Shown: positions 44,927-55,514, counted from the stretch's first letter. The stretch is DNA of 64,000 nt from Acidobacteriota bacterium (GCA_039683095.1 JBDKSB010000013.1:62001-126000); one strand, 5' to 3'. Numbers and translations: made by a program. The notes: generated by a model from the sequence alone, not told the origin.

Positions 44927-45771
44927 TTTCTGCCGAGCAGGGCCATGACCTTCTGCATGTCCTCCCAGACCATCCGCCGGAGCTCGCGGTTGTTCTCGTT
45001 CCGGACGAGGTAGGACGGGTGGAACGTCGGCATGACCGGGATGCCGCGGTATTCCCCGAAGCGGCCGCGCCGGGCCGTCATGCCCTCGCGGCCGGGCGCG
45101 AAGAAGTCCGTCGGGGTCTTGCCCAGGGTGACGATGGCCTTCGGCCGGATGAGCTCGATCTGGCGGACGAGATAGGGCGAGCAGGCCTCGATCTCGTCGC
45201 CGTGGGGGACGCGGTTCTCCGGCGGCCGGCACTTGACCATGTTGGCGATGTAGACCTCGTCCTCGCGGAAGGTCATGGCGGCGATGATCCGGCGCAGCAG
45301 CTGCCCGGCCCTTCCGACGAACGGCCGGCCCTGGAGGTCTTCGTCGCGGCCTGGACCCTCGCCAATGAACATAAGCTCGGCCGAGGGATTGCCCTCGCCG
45401 GGCACGGCCTTCGTCCGGAACCGGTGGAGGGCGCAGCGCGTGCAGGCCCGGACCTGCCGCTCGATCTCCTCGAGGGCCGCCCGCTCGGCGTCCGTCTGCG
45501 GCGGCCGGCCGGCCAGGGAGGCCGGGGAAGGCGCGGGAGCGGCGGCGGCGGCCGGAGCCGGCTGGAGCCCCGTCCCGCGGCGGGCCGAAGGAGCCGCCGG
45601 CGCGGCCGGCCGGGACGACGCCCGGGCCGCGGTCCCGGCCGGGGGCCGGTACGTCCCGCGGCGCGGCTCCTCACCGGGCCGGCGCAGCACGAACCCGGCC
45701 CCGGCCTCGGCCAGGAAGTCGACGTGGGCCTTGAGGTCCTCGCGGATCTCAGCGGCGCTTTTTTTTGTCAA
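44923..45771 (-). CDS. udg: Family 4 uracil-DNA glycosylase (Fe-S)
   Basis: 282 residues. It removes uracil from DNA. After about 40 residues comes an Ala/Pro-rich low-complexity linker (about 50-90), then the glycosylase domain. Fe-S ligands are in CTRCALH, MVKCRPP and IEACSPY. Motif 1 is GEGPGRDEDLQGRPFVGRAG and motif 3 contains HPSYLVRN. The start appears to be TTG at 45769-45771, with GAGG six bases upstream; the gene would then overlap coaBC by 23 bases. No ATG or GTG lies close downstream in frame. Confidence 0.9.
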   Translation of the reverse strand: MTKKSAAEIREDLKAHVDFLAEAGAGFVLRRPGEEPRRGTYRPPAGTAARASSRPAAPAAPSARRGTGLQPAPAAAAAPAPSPASLAGRPPQTDAERAALEEIERQVRACTRCALHRFRTKAVPGEGNPSAELMFIGEGPGRDEDLQGRPFVGRAGQLLRRIIAAMTFREDEVYIANMVKCRPPENRVPHGDEIEACSPYLVRQIELIRPKAIVTLGKTPTDFFAPGREGMTARRGRFGEYRGIPVMPTFHPSYLVRNENNRELRRMVWEDMQKVMALLGRK

Positions 45772-46960
45772 GGAGAGCCTCGATGCGGTCGAAGATGATG
45801 CGCCCGATCTCGCGCTTGCTGAGCAGGCCGGTCGCCTGAACCTGGCCGGACGGGGCGATGATCAGGGCCTCGTTCGCGTCGGTCCCGAACCCCCGGCCGC
45901 CGCCGACGGCGTTGGCCACCATGAGGTCGGCTTTCTTCGCCGCCATCTTCCGCCGGGCGTGTTCGGCGACGTCGTGGGTCTCGGCGGCGAACCCGACCAG
46001 GACCTGGCCGGGCTTCCTCGACCGGCCGAGCCGGGCCAGGATGTCGGGGGTCCGTTCGACCGCCAGGGACAGGCCGATCTCCTCCTTGGCCGCCTTGCGC
46101 CGGCGCGCGTCCTTGAACCGGAAATCGGAGACCGCGGCGGCCATGACGACGATGTCGGCCTTCGGGAAGGCCTTCAGGCAGGCTCTCTCCATCTCGGCTG
46201 CGGTCTCGACGGCCACCGTCCGCGCGCCGGCCGGCGGGACCAGCCCCGTCGGGCCGGAGACGAGGACCGTCCTGGCGCCGCGGGCGACCGCCTCGCGGGC
46301 CAGCTCGTAGCCCATCTTGCCCGACGACGGGTTGGAGAGGAAGCGGACCGGGTCGAGGTGCTCGCGCGTCGGCCCGGCCGTGACCAGGACGGTCCGGCCG
46401 GCCAGGCTCTTCGTCCTGGCCAGGATCCGCAAGCCTTCCTGGACGATCGTCCCGGGCTCGGCCAGCCGGCCCCAGCCGGCGTCGCCGCAGGCGAGATAGC
46501 CCTTCTCCGCCTCGACGAACTCGGCGCCGAGGGCCTTGAGGCGGCAGATGTTGGCCTGGGTCGCCCGGTCGAGGTACATGGCCTCGTTCATGGCCGGGGC
46601 GACGAGCACCGGCGCCGTCGTGGCCAGGAACAGGGTCGACAGGAAATCGTCGGCCACGCCGCCGGCGAACTTGCCGATGACGTTGGCCGTGGCCGGGGCG
46701 ACGCACAGGAGGGCGATCTCCCTGGCCAGGGCCACGTGCCGGATCGACCTCGCTTCCGGCTCCTCGAACGTGTCGACGATGGTCTTCGTGCCGGCCAGCG
46801 AGCTGAAGAGCAGGGGCGAGATGAGCCGGGCCGCGTTCGGGGTCATGACCACCTGGACCGCGATCCCCGCCTTCTGGAAGCCGCGGACGACCTCGCAGGC
46901 CTTGTAGAGGCCGATCGACGACGACACGCCCAGGGCGATCTTGGTCTTTCTCCCGGTCAT
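45749..46960 (-). CDS. coaBC: Bifunctional phosphopantothenoylcysteine synthetase/decarboxylase CoaBC
   Basis: 403 residues. The N-terminal CoaC flavoprotein domain has ALGVSSSIGLYKACEVVRGF, the active-site His in RHVALAREI, PAMN in VAPAMNEAMY and the catalytic Cys in LACGDAGWGRL. The C-terminal CoaB synthetase domain starts GPTREHLDPVRFLSNPSSGK and includes VVMAAAVSDFR. It carries out two successive steps, phosphopantothenate to 4'-phosphopantetheine. It overlaps gmk by ATGA. coaD of the same pathway is at 36161. Confidence 0.95.
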   Translation of the reverse strand: MTGRKTKIALGVSSSIGLYKACEVVRGFQKAGIAVQVVMTPNAARLISPLLFSSLAGTKTIVDTFEEPEARSIRHVALAREIALLCVAPATANVIGKFAGGVADDFLSTLFLATTAPVLVAPAMNEAMYLDRATQANICRLKALGAEFVEAEKGYLACGDAGWGRLAEPGTIVQEGLRILARTKSLAGRTVLVTAGPTREHLDPVRFLSNPSSGKMGYELAREAVARGARTVLVSGPTGLVPPAGARTVAVETAAEMERACLKAFPKADIVVMAAAVSDFRFKDARRRKAAKEEIGLSLAVERTPDILARLGRSRKPGQVLVGFAAETHDVAEHARRKMAAKKADLMVANAVGGGRGFGTDANEALIIAPSGQVQATGLLSKREIGRIIFDRIEALLDKKKRR

Positions 46961-47565
46961 GGCCGCCCCTTGGCGAAGCTGCGCAGGATGGGCCTCAGCC
47001 GCCCGGACATGGCCTCGGGGCGGTGCCGCGCGGCGCCGATGATGGTCTTGAGGTCGGCCACGGCCCGGGCGAGATCGTCGTTGACCACGACGTAGTCGAA
47101 CTCGGCGTAGGCCCGGACCTCGGCCCGGGCGTTCCGCAGCCGGCGCTCGACCGCCTCGCGGCTGTCCTCGCCGCGGGCCATGAGGCGGCGGCGGAGCTCC
47201 GACGCGACGGGCGGCATGATGAAGACGAGGACGGCCCCCTCGACCCGGGCCCGGACCTGCCGGGCGCCCTGGACGTCGATGTCGAGGATGATGTCGCCGC
47301 GGCGGCCCTTCGTCTCGACCTCGGCCCGGGCCGTCCCGTAGAGATTGCCGTGGACCCGGGCGTGTTCGAGGAAGCGCTTCTCCCGGACCATGCGCTCGAA
47401 GACGAGCTCGGAGACGAAGTGGTAGTCCAGGCCGTCCTTTTCCGAGGGCCGGCGCGGCCGGGTCGTGTGCGAGACGGAGAACTCCAAACCGCCGAGGGCC
47501 CGGCGGACCCGCTTGATGAGGGTCGATTTGCCGCAGCCGGACGGCCCGGTGATGACGAAGACCAT
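46957..47565 (-). CDS. gmk: Guanylate kinase
   Basis: 202 residues from the ATG at 47565; the open frame runs further upstream through yicC in another reading, but this ATG gives the standard start. P-loop GPSGCGKST at residues 7-15, GMP-binding SHTTRPRRPSEKDGLDYHFV, and LDIDVQGARQVR are all typical. It phosphorylates GMP to GDP. The yicC-gmk-coaBC order is a conserved bacterial block (rpoZ, often between gmk and coaBC, is missing). Confidence 0.95.
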   Translation of the reverse strand: MVFVITGPSGCGKSTLIKRVRRALGGLEFSVSHTTRPRRPSEKDGLDYHFVSELVFERMVREKRFLEHARVHGNLYGTARAEVETKGRRGDIILDIDVQGARQVRARVEGAVLVFIMPPVASELRRRLMARGEDSREAVERRLRNARAEVRAYAEFDYVVVNDDLARAVADLKTIIGAARHRPEAMSGRLRPILRSFAKGRP

Positions 47566-47578
47566 GGCGTCGACTCCC

Positions 47579-48457
47579 CTATTCGATGTTCTGGACGTGC
47601 TGGCGGATGCTCTCGAGCTCGTTCTTGATGGCCAGGCTCTCGCGGGTGATGCGGATGTCCTGGGACTTGGAGGCCAGCGTGTTGGCCTCGCGGTTGAGCT
47701 CCTGGGCCAGGAAATCGAGCTGGCGCCCGACCGGCTCGCCGACCCTGGGCGAGAGGAAGGACTCGAACGAGTCGAGGTGGGTCTTGAGCCGGCCGATCTC
47801 CTCGGCCAGGTCGTAGCGCTGGGCCAGGATCGAGGCCTCCTCGGCCAGCTTGCCTTCAGAGACCTGGGCGCCGCCGTTGAGACCGGCCAGCCGCTTCTCG
47901 ATCCGGGCCTTGAGGCGGGCAGGCTGGCGCCTGAACTGGGCCTCGGCCCGGGCGACGGAGCGCCTGACGGCGGCGATGTGGGTCCGGAGGAGCCGGGCCG
48001 TCTCCCGGCCCTCGCGGCGACGCAGGGCCAGGACGTCGTCGAGCGTCCGGACGAACGAGCGCTCGAGGAAGGCCGCGTCCCGGGCGCTGAGGGCCCGGCG
48101 GCCGACATCGATGAGCTGGGGCACGCGGAAGAGGCTGTCGAGCGAGATCTCGAGCCGCAGCCCGGTCCGCCGGCTGACCCGGTCGAGGGAGCGCAGGATC
48201 TTCTCGAGCAGGCCCTCGTTCAGGGAGAAGTCCCAGCCCGCGGCGCCGAGCGGCGTCAGGTCGATGAAGACCTCGACCCGGCCGCGCCGGATCTTCTTCT
48301 CGCAGAGGGCCCTGAGGCGGCCTTCGGCCTCGCCCAGAGGAGCGCCCTTGTAGGACCAGTCGAAGAAGCGATGGTTCAGGGTCTTGACGCCGATCTTCAG
48401 CCGCATCGACGGCGACACGAAGCTCTTTTCGGCGAATCCGGTCATGCCCAGGATCAT
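47579..48457 (-). CDS. yicC: YicC-family endoribonuclease
   Basis: 292 residues. Signatures: MTGFAEKS at the start, LKIGVKTLNHRFFDW, IRRGRVEVFIDL, then the C-terminal domain with EEASILAQRYDLAEEIGRLK and DFLAQELNREANTLASKS. E. coli YicC cleaves certain small regulatory RNAs and stimulates RyhB decay; the family was formerly known only as stress-related. It lies 13 bases before gmk, the usual neighbour. Confidence 0.93.
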   Translation of the reverse strand: MILGMTGFAEKSFVSPSMRLKIGVKTLNHRFFDWSYKGAPLGEAEGRLRALCEKKIRRGRVEVFIDLTPLGAAGWDFSLNEGLLEKILRSLDRVSRRTGLRLEISLDSLFRVPQLIDVGRRALSARDAAFLERSFVRTLDDVLALRRREGRETARLLRTHIAAVRRSVARAEAQFRRQPARLKARIEKRLAGLNGGAQVSEGKLAEEASILAQRYDLAEEIGRLKTHLDSFESFLSPRVGEPVGRQLDFLAQELNREANTLASKSQDIRITRESLAIKNELESIRQHVQNIE

Positions 48458-48503
48458 GATGCGTTCTCTCCTCGCTCGTCCCGCGCCCGCCGCCCGTCCC
48501 CGC

Positions 48504-49529
48504 TCACTCGCCCCCGAAGAGGGCCCGGGCGATGCCGTAGGCGTTCAGGCTCGAGCCGACGGTCAGGTTGTCGGCGATGGCCCAGAACCAGAAGCCCCGA
48601 GGCAGGACCGGATCCTTCTTGATCGGCCCCAGGTGGATGCGCTCCTTGCCGGCGACGGCCGCGGGCGAGACGGCCGCTTCGCCGCCCGCCGGAACGTGAA
48701 GCACGGGGTCCTGCCGGAGCGCGGCCTCGACCTCGCCGATCGAGGCGTCGCGGCCGATCTCGGCGTGGACCATGATCGAATAGGTGTGGAAGACCGGGGC
48801 CAGGACGATGGACAGGGCGAGCGGGACCGGCTCCGGCCCGAGCACCCGGCCGACCTCGGCCGTGACCCGGCTCTCGAGGGCGGAGAAGCCGTTCTTGTCG
48901 GGCTTGGAGGTGCGGGCCAGAAGGTTGAAGGCGACCTGGTCGGGGAAGACCCTTTTCGACATGGCCGAGCTCCCGAGCATGGCATAGCTCTGCTCGGCCA
49001 GCTCCTGGATGCCTTCTTCGGCGTAAGCCGAGACGGGCTCGAGGACGAAGGCGATGGCCTGCTCGATGCCGAAGCCGGCCCGGAGGGACGCGAGCAGGTG
49101 CGAGAGGACGATCGTCGCCGGGTGCGGATTGGCGACGAGGGAGGTCTTGGCCCGCCGCAGGACCGCCTCGTTGATGCCGGCCACGACGAGCGGCACGGCG
49201 GGGTCGGCGTTGAAGGTCTCCGCCAGGTCCACGGCCAGGTATTCCTTTTCGCCGGCCATCTGACCGCAGCGGCGGTTGGTCTTCTCGTCGGCGGCCAGGA
49301 AGACCAGGTCCAGGCCATCGAGCGCGGCCGGCGTCAGGGCGTGGACGACCTTGGCCTCGCCGCGGAACTGGCCGAGCTTGCTGTACTCCTCCTCGACCTC
49401 GGGATCGAAGAGCTCGAGCGAGGCCAGGGGGAACTTCCGGACCGTCAGGACCTCGAGGATCTCCTTGCCTCTCAGCGTATCGGAGCCGACGAGCCCCAGG
49501 CGGGGTTTGCGGGATTTGGGCGGGGTCAT
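48504..49529 (-). CDS. Aspartate-semialdehyde dehydrogenase-like (USG-1-type) protein lacking the catalytic Cys
   Basis: 341 residues with the ASADH two-domain layout: N-terminal Rossmann part (RLGLVGSDTLRGKEILEVL), then DLVFLAADEKTNRR, and a dimerization domain with PVFHTYSIMVHAEI and the closing DNLTVGSSLNAYGIAR. At the position of the catalytic cysteine the sequence reads VANPHPATI, not N-x-x-C-T/S, so phosphorylating dehydrogenase activity is unlikely. E. coli USG-1 is a similar ASADH relative of unknown role. It sits 8 bases after the DUF465 gene and 46 before yicC. Confidence 0.8.
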   Translation of the reverse strand: MTPPKSRKPRLGLVGSDTLRGKEILEVLTVRKFPLASLELFDPEVEEEYSKLGQFRGEAKVVHALTPAALDGLDLVFLAADEKTNRRCGQMAGEKEYLAVDLAETFNADPAVPLVVAGINEAVLRRAKTSLVANPHPATIVLSHLLASLRAGFGIEQAIAFVLEPVSAYAEEGIQELAEQSYAMLGSSAMSKRVFPDQVAFNLLARTSKPDKNGFSALESRVTAEVGRVLGPEPVPLALSIVLAPVFHTYSIMVHAEIGRDASIGEVEAALRQDPVLHVPAGGEAAVSPAAVAGKERIHLGPIKKDPVLPRGFWFWAIADNLTVGSSLNAYGIARALFGGE

Positions 49530-49537
49530 CGAGGTCC

Positions 49538-49759
49538 TTATCGGGTCTGGAGGTATTCGGCCATCAGCTGGTACATCCGGTCCTTCAGGGCGAGCTTCTT
49601 CTTTTTGATCTCCCGCTCCCGGTCGGCGTCGGCCGGCGAGGGATGGGACTTGCCGCGGAGCGCCTCGAGGGCCTTGTCGCAGGCCTGGTGGTCGTCGTGG
49701 GCCCGGCGAAATTCCGCGTTCTCCCTGAGGAGAAGCTCTTTGAGCGCCTGTTCATCCAT
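49538..49759 (-). CDS. DUF465 (YdcH-like) small helical protein
   Basis: 73 residues, nearly all helical. The pattern LLLRENAEFRRAHDDHQACD then EREIKKKKLALKDRMYQLMA matches the YdcH/DUF465 family (L-x-K-E/K-K-L-x-L-K-D motif). Function unknown in all members known to me. First gene of the ydcH-asd-like-yicC-gmk-coaBC-udg-priA operon; GGAGGGA lies before the ATG and a promoter is seen at 49781-49809. Confidence 0.8.
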   Translation of the reverse strand: MDEQALKELLLRENAEFRRAHDDHQACDKALEALRGKSHPSPADADREREIKKKKLALKDRMYQLMAEYLQTR

Positions 49760-49780
49760 ACGTTCGTTCCCTCCGCGGCC

Positions 49781-49809
49781 AGAATATCATATCGACCGGG
49801 TCGTTTCAA
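49781..49809 (-). promoter_or_regulatory. Promoter of the DUF465-to-priA operon
   Basis: Minus strand: TTGAAA (49804-49809), 17-base spacer, TATTCT (49781-49786) with an extended TGA. The predicted leader is about 15 bases, containing GGAGGGA. Confidence 0.55.
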
Positions 49810-49816
49810 TTTGGGG

Positions 49817-49860
49817 CGGGAACGGCTTTCGGGGACTTCCCCCGCAGGGATCCGTTCCTC
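49817..49860. repeat. Nested inverted repeat beside the operon promoter
   Basis: Outer arms 49817-49825 and 49852-49860 (GGAACGG against CCGTTCC, 9 pairs with one G-T). Inner arms 49830-49834 and 49840-49844 (CGGGG against CCCCG). It lies just upstream of the -35 of the minus-strand operon. No T-run follows on either strand, so it is not a simple terminator. Confidence 0.5.
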
Positions 49861-49976
49861 CCGGGGTCGGCGGGCAGGCGCCGGAAGTATGGGCCCACTC
49901 CGGGGAAGCCAGTATCGCATGTTCTCCCCGGTTTCCGGGCCGAGAGTCCGGCGCTTGGGGCATCCGGCTCGGAATA

Positions 49977-50005
49977 TTGACTTTATCGGGTGGAATATTT
50001 ATACT
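49977..50005 (+). promoter_or_regulatory. Promoter of the tRNA-Phe gene
   Basis: TTGACT (49977-49982), a 17-base spacer and TATACT (50000-50005): close to consensus at both boxes with ideal spacing, about 36 bases before the mature tRNA 5' end. Confidence 0.75.
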
Positions 50006-50041
50006 TGTCCCGCCGTCGGGCGCTCGTTCGGCGGTCCAAAT

Positions 50042-50114
50042 GGCTAGGTAGCTCAGTTGGTAGAGCGAAGGACTGAAAATCCTTGCGTCGGCGGTTCAAT
50101 TCCGTCCCTAGCCA
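50042..50114 (+). tRNA. tRNA-Phe (GAA)
   Basis: 73 bases. Acceptor arms GGCTAGG (50042-50048) and CCTAGCC (50107-50113) pair fully, with discriminator A at 50114. The D arm is GCTCAGTTGGTAGAGC. The anticodon arm AAGGA-CTGAAAA-TCCTT has GAA in the loop, and the T loop is TTCAATT. The 3' CCA is not encoded: the discriminator is followed at once by six T residues, which may also help end transcription. Confidence 0.96.
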
Positions 50115-50308
50115 TTTTTTCTTTTCTATCCCGGTGATCGTCCCCATCCGCCGTTTCCCGCCGGCGAGGACGATGCCGCCGGCCCGGCTCCCCGGAGACT
50201 CCTTTTGAGGGTTTTTTTCCGGTCCCGGTAATTTTCGCCCTCCAAAACGCTCTTTTATATACCATGGCCGATTTCTGCGCTTGCCGGAAGGAAGGAGGCA
50301 ACGTGGGA

Positions 50309-50707
50309 ATGACAGGAGCGTTGCCGGCCGGAGGGCTCCGGCCTGACCGCCGGCGGCCGGGAGGCGAGCTGATGGAAGAAGGAGAAAAGGACTTGGACAA
50401 GGCATCCGGCGTCATCCTCGTGCGGCCCGGCGGCATCGAAACACGATTTCCGACCTTTGAGGAAGCCACCGCCGCCGGCGAAGAGTTCCTGCTCGCGCAC
50501 CCGTCGGAGTGCAGCGTCGCGCTCTACGAGCTCGACGAGGTCGGCCGGGAGGCCCGGACCAGGAAGATCTTCCATTGGCGGGACGATTTCTTCCATTACC
50601 TTGACGCCGCGGGCGGGGGGCGCGTCGTCGCGAAAGTCTTCAGGCGACCCTGCCGCCGGCCGACGGAGGCCGGGGAAAGCGGGCCGGGTCTCAGGACGGC
50701 GGACTGA
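50309..50707 (+). CDS. Small hypothetical protein
   Basis: 132 residues from the ATG at 50309. The start is uncertain: AGGAGG at 50293-50298 suits either the GTG at 50303 or this ATG, while GGGAGG at 50359-50364 would suit an ATG at 50372 (111 residues). A TATATA -10-like box at 50256-50261 argues against starts before about 50270. The conserved-looking part is SGVILVRPGGIETRFPTFEE through RKIFHWRDDFFHYLDAAGG; the ends are Arg/Gly-rich. No family recognised. The next small gene follows after 22 bases. Confidence 0.55.
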   Translation: MTGALPAGGLRPDRRRPGGELMEEGEKDLDKASGVILVRPGGIETRFPTFEEATAAGEEFLLAHPSECSVALYELDEVGREARTRKIFHWRDDFFHYLDAAGGGRVVAKVFRRPCRRPTEAGESGPGLRTAD

Positions 50708-50729
50708 CAGGCTGGTCCGGGAGGCAGGA

Positions 50730-50966
50730 ATGACGCGCTTTCACTCTCCCTTCGACGGGAAAAGGTTCATCGGGGACAACAGGTTGAAGATCTTCCACGA
50801 TTCGGTCTATGAGGCCCCGCTGATGATCTCGGGCGGCTGCGGGATCGATCGCATCCCCGCGGAGGAGGTCCGGCTCTTCTCCCCGGACACGGCCGGGGAG
50901 GCGAAGCGCCGGGGATTCGTCCCCTGCCCGCATTGCCGGCACGGCGAGGAGCACGCCCACGAATGA
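50730..50966 (+). CDS. Small protein resembling the Ada-type zinc-binding module
   Basis: 78 residues from the ATG at 50730, preceded by GGGAGGCAG. The central pattern reads like the Ada N-terminal metal domain: an F/Y-H start (KIFHDSVY), a Cys (SGGCGIDRIP), VRLFSPDTAGEAKRRGF, then the closing PCPHC. Three cysteines and a histidine could bind zinc; Ada itself uses four cysteines. A His/Glu-rich tail ends the protein. Stand-alone and with no methyltransferase domain, so a DNA-repair role should not be assumed. Confidence 0.55.
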   Translation: MTRFHSPFDGKRFIGDNRLKIFHDSVYEAPLMISGGCGIDRIPAEEVRLFSPDTAGEAKRRGFVPCPHCRHGEEHAHE

Positions 50967-50996
50967 GGCGGGCGGGCCCGGGCCGGCGGCCGCGGT

Positions 50997-52289
50997 CTAG
51001 AACTTATAGCTGACCGAGACCGACGGGACGACGATGTGCATCCCGTACCTGATATCGTAGGTCTCGGAATCCTGGACGCGCTCCCGGCCCGCATAGTACT
51101 CCAGCCCGAAATCCAGCTGCAGGCCGCCGCTGAGGGTCTTGCCCAGGCCGAGGCACACCGTGTTATAGGTGAAGTTCGGCAGGAAGACGTTGAGGGTCGA
51201 GGCCGGCCCCGGCGCGGGGTCGTGGTAGCAGCCGGCCCGCAGGGCCGTGGTCGCGTTCAGCTTGAATTCCGCCCCGATCCGGAGCTGGGTCCTGTCGGCC
51301 CAGTCGAAGGCCCGGACGTCGTTGCCGTTCGCCGTCATGATGGCCGCCCAGGCCGGATCCAAATAGTCCGTGGCGATGTGGTCGAGCTTCGACCACTGGG
51401 TCCATTGGACGTCGGCGCTCAGGACGAGCCGCGGGACGGGCCGGAAGGCGACGCCGCCGGCGATCCAGAGCGGCCAGGTCATCTTGCGCTCGAGCCGCGA
51501 GGCGCCGGGCAGGCCGTACATCGGGAGATAGGACATCAGGGCCGAGCCCTTGTAGGTCATGGTCGACGGCGTCCGCACCGTCAGGCCGAGGCTGAGCCGG
51601 TCGCTGGGCCGGGCCAGGACGCCGAAGGTCGCCCCGACCGCCCAGCCGTTCATGTTCTCCTCGTACTGGCCGAGGTCGACGGTCCCCTCGCCCAGGTCGG
51701 CCGACCCGGCCGGCATCTTGAGGCTGAAATTCCCATACTGGATGTTGACCGTGGCCCCGACGGAGATCCGGTCGCCGAGCTTCACGGCCACGAGCGGGGA
51801 GAGGGAGAAAACCCAGATCTTGCTCGACCAGTCGTACGTCGTCCCGCCGGCCAGGTCCGCGAAGTCGGCGCCGTTCCATTTCGTCCCCATGCCGGAGGGC
51901 GTGCCGAAGCCCAGGCCGACGACGACCTTGCGGCCGACCGGCCTGTAGTAGGCCCCCAGGAAGCCCAGGTAATTGGCCTTCCTGGTCCTGGCGTCAACGG
52001 CCGGCGGAGGATACTCCGGGATGTAGACAAATCCCGGCTTGATCGAGAGGCCGTAGCTCGTCTTCGGCATGAGGTCGGTCGCAAAAAAGCCGTAGGTCGT
52101 CTGCCTGAACCAGGCCGCGCCGGCGGGGTTCCAGAACACGGCGCTGAAATCGTCGGCGACGCCCACGAACGCGCCGCCCATGGCCTGGGCCCGCGAGCCG
52201 AGGCTGTTCAGGTTGAGGCCGTTCGCCGGCGCGATCGAGGGCAGAACGGCAAGGGCCGCCAGGGCCGCTATCAGGATCTTCTTGGTCAT
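50997..52289 (-). CDS. FadL/OmpP1-family outer-membrane channel
   Basis: 430 residues. A signal peptide (about 1-22) is followed by the FadL hatch signature NGLNLNSLGSRAQAMGGAFV and DDFSAVFWNPAGAAW, which plugs the barrel. A ~14-strand beta-barrel pattern comes next, ending VSVSYKF with a C-terminal Phe as in BAM substrates. Members import long-chain fatty acids or aromatic hydrocarbons across the outer membrane; the substrate here is unknown. TATAAT at 52323-52328 (minus strand) is probably its -10. Confidence 0.88.
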   Translation of the reverse strand: MTKKILIAALAALAVLPSIAPANGLNLNSLGSRAQAMGGAFVGVADDFSAVFWNPAGAAWFRQTTYGFFATDLMPKTSYGLSIKPGFVYIPEYPPPAVDARTRKANYLGFLGAYYRPVGRKVVVGLGFGTPSGMGTKWNGADFADLAGGTTYDWSSKIWVFSLSPLVAVKLGDRISVGATVNIQYGNFSLKMPAGSADLGEGTVDLGQYEENMNGWAVGATFGVLARPSDRLSLGLTVRTPSTMTYKGSALMSYLPMYGLPGASRLERKMTWPLWIAGGVAFRPVPRLVLSADVQWTQWSKLDHIATDYLDPAWAAIMTANGNDVRAFDWADRTQLRIGAEFKLNATTALRAGCYHDPAPGPASTLNVFLPNFTYNTVCLGLGKTLSGGLQLDFGLEYYAGRERVQDSETYDIRYGMHIVVPSVSVSYKF

Positions 52290-52322
52290 GATCTGTGTCT
52301 CCGTTGCGCGAAGGTGCGGCCT

Positions 52323-52328
52323 ATTATA
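52323..52328 (-). promoter_or_regulatory. Consensus -10 box upstream of the FadL-like gene
   Basis: A perfect TATAAT on the minus strand, 34 bases before the start codon. No good -35 is visible 16-18 bases upstream. Confidence 0.45.
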
Positions 52329-52372
52329 TTACGAACCGGGCGAAAGGGGCACGCGGCGGCGGTGCCGGCCGC

Positions 52373-54958
<2,586 letters not shown>

Positions 54959-54990
54959 CGGGGGCTCCTCCTGCGGCGACGATCTTTTCT

Positions 54991-55019
54991 ATTAAAGGCC
55001 CCCGTCGCGGCCCTGTCAA
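54991..55019 (-). promoter_or_regulatory. Promoter of clpB
   Basis: Minus strand: TTGACA (55014-55019), a 17-base spacer and TTTAAT (54991-54996), 32 bases upstream of the start codon. Strong match to the housekeeping consensus. Confidence 0.7.
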
Positions 55020-55059
55020 GGCGGCGCGGGGCGCCTCGCCGCGGCCCGGCTCGCCCCCC

Positions 55060-55087
55060 TTGACAAGCGCCGGAAAATACATATTTA
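55060..55087 (+). promoter_or_regulatory. Promoter of the acidic small protein gene
   Basis: TTGACA (55060-55065), a 16-base spacer and TATTTA (55082-55087). The predicted start site lies only about 12 bases before the ATG at 55106. Confidence 0.55.
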
Positions 55088-55105
55088 TTGTCGTAGAGGC
55101 GTGTT

Positions 55106-55459
55106 ATGGAAGAATTGGAAGTCACGAGCTGGCTGACGCTCGATGCGATCCGGAAGTCGAAGAGCGCGGAGGTCGTCGAGACGGTCGGGAACCTGCAGAC
55201 GGGCCATTCCAAGTCCGTGTTCGTCGTCATCGAGGACGATTTCCTGGAGCTCGTCTACAGCGACGCCGCTTCCAGCACCATCCGCCGCTTCGACGACCGC
55301 GGCGATTTCGACGATGCCGTCGAGGAACGGAAGGCCGGGGACGGCGAGGAGCACTTGGCGGACGACGGCGACGAGGGCTACGACAAGGACGAGGACGAAG
55401 AGGACGACGAGGACATAGAGGACGGCTTCTCCGTCGAGGATGAGTCCGAGACCTACTGA
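55106..55459 (+). CDS. Small protein with strongly acidic C-terminal tail
   Basis: 117 residues. The first ~70 could form a small beta-rich domain (EVTSWLTLDAIRKSKSAEVV, SVFVVIEDDFLELVYSDAAS). From about residue 75 the chain is dominated by Asp and Glu (KDEDEEDDEDIEDG) and is probably disordered. No family recognised. It has its own promoter, divergent from clpB, and a GAGG site seven bases before the ATG. The acidic tail could bind basic proteins or metal, but nothing here decides. Confidence 0.65.
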   Translation: MEELEVTSWLTLDAIRKSKSAEVVETVGNLQTGHSKSVFVVIEDDFLELVYSDAASSTIRRFDDRGDFDDAVEERKAGDGEEHLADDGDEGYDKDEDEEDDEDIEDGFSVEDESETY

Positions 55460-55514
55460 CCCGGCCTATTCATAAGAACGCCCCGCTTTCCTCCGTCTCT
55501 TTTATCGGGCCTTC

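Noticed and set aside
54959-55105. CIRCE/HrcA operator upstream of clpB
   Set aside because: No TTAGCACTC-type inverted repeat is present; only housekeeping-like promoters are seen.
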